Shown here: one piece after another, positions 35,175 to 37,912 of the stretch
Layout of the letters: the number at the start of each line of letters is the position of its first letter
Position numbering within the stretch: the stretch's first letter is position 1
Source of the DNA: Haplosporangium gracile
Lineage: Eukaryota > Mortierellomycota > Mortierellomycetes > Mortierellales > Mortierellaceae
Length of the DNA stretch: 37,912 nt
Assembly: GCA_015499985.1 (NCBI GenBank)
Contig: JAAAUF010000052.1
Coordinates: 1 to 37,912, forward strand
Reading direction: 5' to 3'
Notes under the pieces: generated by a model
The model's input: the letters and a program-made list of their open reading frames with translations, nothing else
Databases searched by the model: none
What the model was told of the DNA's origin: nothing
Program-made: the position numbers and the translations under genes

Positions 35175-36085
35175 ATGAACGAGCTTGCATTGCATCCCAG
35201 TGTACGCAACTTTTTTCACTCTTACATAAATTGATAGTCTATGGTACAGTGAAGAGCACGACGGGAGGTCTGGTGGAGGCGCAGCAATAAGAAGTACTTA
35301 TCAGGAGAAGCTATATGTTTTATTTTCTCTTTCTAGTTCAAGGAAGTGAAGGACGAGTGTATTCTGTTCCCTGACCACGCGGAGCAGCTGTTCCAAGTCT
35401 ACCTTGACCTGACTCTAGGTATACAGGAATGAATACATAAATCACTATACGTTACAACTGTAAAATCACATTTGAAAACAAATCTTAACGAAATCGTGTT
35501 CATGTTTTGTACGGGGTTAATTAGCAAAGGAATTTGAAGATGTGAGTGTGATTCAGGCACCAGTGCTTGGACGGTGTCTCATCGAATGCACACATCCTGA
35601 CACCGTAAGTCATCAAGTAGTCTTTCCTCTGTTTCATTCCCACCCTACACTTTTTGATCTTCCCTTCCCATCACTGAAGGTCTCATTAAAATTGATACCG
35701 ATGATCTGATTTTATTCTCAAATAGCGCGTCAAGCACTTAATCTTGCCTGCCTTTGTTACCGAGCCATGGACAGTCGCCAAAATGGAGTCTACCTTCTCT
35801 GCCCTCGATAACGAGACTGATGCGCGGTTGAACACCGCTGCAGCACCAAGGTATATATGTCTACCACTATTACCGCTCATTGACGTGATACTGATGGTTT
35901 GTAAATTGTTTGTTCCTTTTTATCTTTCTCTTGTTTTAACCATGTACCTTTATTCGTGTAGGATTACTCTTGGAGTTATCACGGCAGACTCAACGATCAC
36001 ATACATGAACGTGACCAGGGGTGTCCCTCCAGAGAAGCCAGACTCGGCTTTGACAGTACCGTCGCTCCAGCCACAACCACTGTAG
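35175..36085 (+). CDS. SEN15: tRNA-splicing endonuclease subunit Sen15
   Basis: Five exons (35175-35201, 35337-35418, 35525-35604, 35726-35850, 35962-36085) give 145 residues, similar to yeast Sen15 (128) and human TSEN15 (171). Sen15 is a structural subunit of the heterotetrameric endonuclease that cuts introns from pre-tRNA. Evidence: short N-terminus ending in HPS, the helix HAEQLFQVYLDLTLAKEFED, the strand PVLGRCLIECTHPD, LPAFVTEPWTVAKMESTFSA, and the diagnostic end ITLGVITADSTITYMNVTRG followed by VPPEKPD. The first exon is nine codons. The family call is based on the DST-Y motif and the overall order of segments, without alignment. Confidence 0.88.
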
Positions 36086-36348
36086 TTCCATAGCATGTTT
36101 TGTCCCTTCGAATGGGCTCAATTCGACGCGCATTCGTTGGGTGGCGTTTTTTGAAAATAAAAAAATTGCTCTTTTTCCCGCCCAGACCCTTTCACATTTC
36201 TTTGCACACCGCCTTTCCCTCAAAACAGAAAAAAGCGTACATTCTCAATCCACAAAACCCTTCCTTTTGTTTCACATCTCACTCCTCCTAACAAGGAATT
36301 ACTATCTTCCTCTACCAACACCCAGCCGACAACAGAAAACAATCGACA

Positions 36349-37758
36349 ATGGAAGACGAAGTGACGATGAAATGGGGCGACAGACAGCCCACAGAGCCGA
36401 CATGGGAGCACCAGGACGATGCATGGGCGTTCGAGAAACCCACCTACGAATGGCAGCAGGAGTTTGAACAAGGAAACGCCCCTGAGATGCCCGAACTCGA
36501 GGCCGAGTTGTTTGGAGAAGAGAATCGCATCTCGACCGGAATCAATTTCGACAAGTTCTCGAGAATCAATGTCAGTCGGAAAGGTGGACCTGAACGCGTC
36601 GATCCTCTTCAGACTGTAAGCATCGTCCATTTCTTGGGATGTCAAAAAAGGCGCGCGTCGTTGTTCGTTGATGTAGTCGTCACTTTTTGTACTATACCTT
36701 ACTTGTCATGAGAGGGTTAACGGCTCTCGCACAGAAAAAATTGATAATAACCATTTGTTAGCTCTCTGTCTTTCTGGCGCAACAATTGAGTAGTTTGAGC
36801 AGGCAAAGTTGCATCCAATTATCCTCGAGAACATTCAGCGCATGGGATACTTGGAACCAACACCCATTCAGGTATTTATCAAAGCAACGGAAAAAAATCA
36901 AGGCTGTGCTTCGAGGCATGCGTATGTTTATCTCCGTTAGGTCTTTCTATGTACTATACCGCACCGTTCATTTCATTACTTAACCCTTGTTTCCTATTTC
37001 TATGAATCAACAAACGCAAAATATATATATATATATATATATAAAATAGAGGAACGCAATCCCGATTCTGATGAAAAACTACGATCTTTTGGCATGCGCG
37101 CAGACAGGGTCGGGCAAGACGGCAGCGTTCTTGCTCCCAGTGCTGTCCAAGATCCTGACAAAGATGCAAAAGAACCCACCCGTCGCTCCTTTGCCCGGTG
37201 CTCGAAAGACTAAAGCTTCTCCTCTGGCATTGATCATCCTACCCACTCGAGAGCTCGGCATTCAAATCTTTGACGAAACCCGTCGCGTAAGTTTCATCCT
37301 GTCTGTCATGACTTTTGATTTTATTTTATGAACGTGAATGGATCATTTTGTTAACATATTTTATATAATCATCTATCTTTTCTTATGCAAACATGATACT
37401 AGTTTACGTACAAAAGCCCCATTAGACCGGCGGTGATTTATGGAGGGACGGACCTTCGACGGCAAAAGGATCAATTGGCCCGTGGATGTGACATTCTGAT
37501 CGCAACACCAGGACGACTTGTCGATGCGATGGAGCGAGGAGCGGTGGCATTGGACAAAGTCCGGTACCTTGTTCTGGACGAAGCAGATCGGATTCTAGAT
37601 TTAGGATTCGAGCCGACGATTCGACAGATCCTGTTGTCGTCAGATCTGACGAGAGACGAGAGTCTGCACACCATGATGTTCAGCGCCACCTTTCCGACCC
37701 AGATCCAGGTCCTTGCTCGGGACTTTATGAATGATTATTGTCGTCTACGCATCGGAAG
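36349..37758 (+). CDS. DEAD-box RNA helicase of the Ded1/DDX3/Vasa subfamily, 3' end beyond the window
   Basis: Four exons are visible (36349-36615, 36794-36871, 37050-37286, 37403-37758), 320 codons plus two bases. The last ends at a GT (37759) and the next exon should lie just past the edge. RNA helicases of this subfamily promote translation initiation. Motifs in order: TGINFDKF then [20 protein letters not shown] and TPIQ (Q motif), AQTGSGKT at 132-139 (I), PTRELGIQI (Ia), GG and TPGRL (Ib), DEAD (II) and SAT (III). The match to Ded1/DDX3 includes [16 protein letters not shown] before the Q motif. Unlike Ded1, the N-terminus is short (about 89 residues), acidic and Trp-rich with no RGG repeats, so it could be a paralogue. 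Only helicase domain 1 is present here; domain 2 is expected beyond position 37912. Confidence 0.93.
37021..37043. repeat. AT dinucleotide microsatellite in helicase intron 2
   Basis: An uninterrupted 23-base AT run ends six bases before the 3' splice site AG of intron 2 (37049). It replaces the usual pyrimidine tract. Confidence 0.95.
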
Positions 37759-37912
37759 GTACGTTTTTTGTAGAATTGATTGGTTTAGGTGTAAGGGTGT
37801 GCGGAGTAAAAAAAAGCAGTAACAAAATACGCGTCGTGGACGCGTTAAAAATAATTGAGTTACTAATTAACATCCTCGTTCGTCTCTCCTTGCCTTTCGA
37901 CTTATTAATACG

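Overview
This window is nuclear DNA from a filamentous, early-diverging fungus. A Mortierella-like species (Mortierellomycota) is my best guess, and that is an inference. The evidence is many short GT-AG introns with CTAAC-type branch points, pyrimidine-rich leaders before start codons, single-gene transcription units on both strands, and gene content: a complex I subunit plus DPM2 and DPM3 (all absent from baker's yeast) and an Ecl1-type protein. No rRNA, tRNA, transposon or CRISPR array was recognised. I joined exons by hand using splice signals, reading phase and family motifs; every multi-exon model given here is in frame.

Layout. 1-1305: no recognisable gene. 1306-3086 (-): an Ecl1-type zinc-binding small protein and a secreted Kre9/Knh1-like protein. 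4712-7684 (+): FHA-domain checkpoint kinase (Chk2/Cds1 type), convergent with RNase H2 subunit B (7860-9407, -). 9726-10942 (+): TRAPP subunit Trs20/sedlin. 11290-12215 (+): polyglutamine membrane protein. 12360-18158 (-): three co-directional genes, the SUMO E1 subunit Aos1, the NEDD8 E1 subunit Uba3 and a LisH-WD40 protein. 20765-23569 (+): intronless double-SH3/ankyrin protein behind a 2.6 kb leader region. 23930-26281 (-): histidine-rich CDF zinc transporter. 28023-31850 (+): large disordered protein with two C-terminal membrane segments. 32191-33097 (-): complex I NDUFB10-type subunit. 33421-34140 (+) and 34425-34975 (-): DPM2 and DPM3, tail to tail. 35175-36085 (+): tRNA-splicing endonuclease subunit Sen15. 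36349 to the window end (+): a Ded1/DDX3-type DEAD-box helicase cut off at the edge.

Most genes are housekeeping. The two gene neighbourhoods that stand out are DPM2/DPM3, two small membrane partners of dolichol-phosphate-mannose synthase lying next to each other, and AOS1/UBA3, half-enzymes of two different ubiquitin-like E1s in tandem. Two introns appear to use GC instead of GT donors, and DPM2 appears to have a first coding exon that is only the start codon. I found no clear sign of a wholly new multi-gene system. The least explained proteins are the 1214-residue disordered membrane protein, the SH3/ankyrin protein, the polyQ membrane protein and the LisH-WD40 protein.
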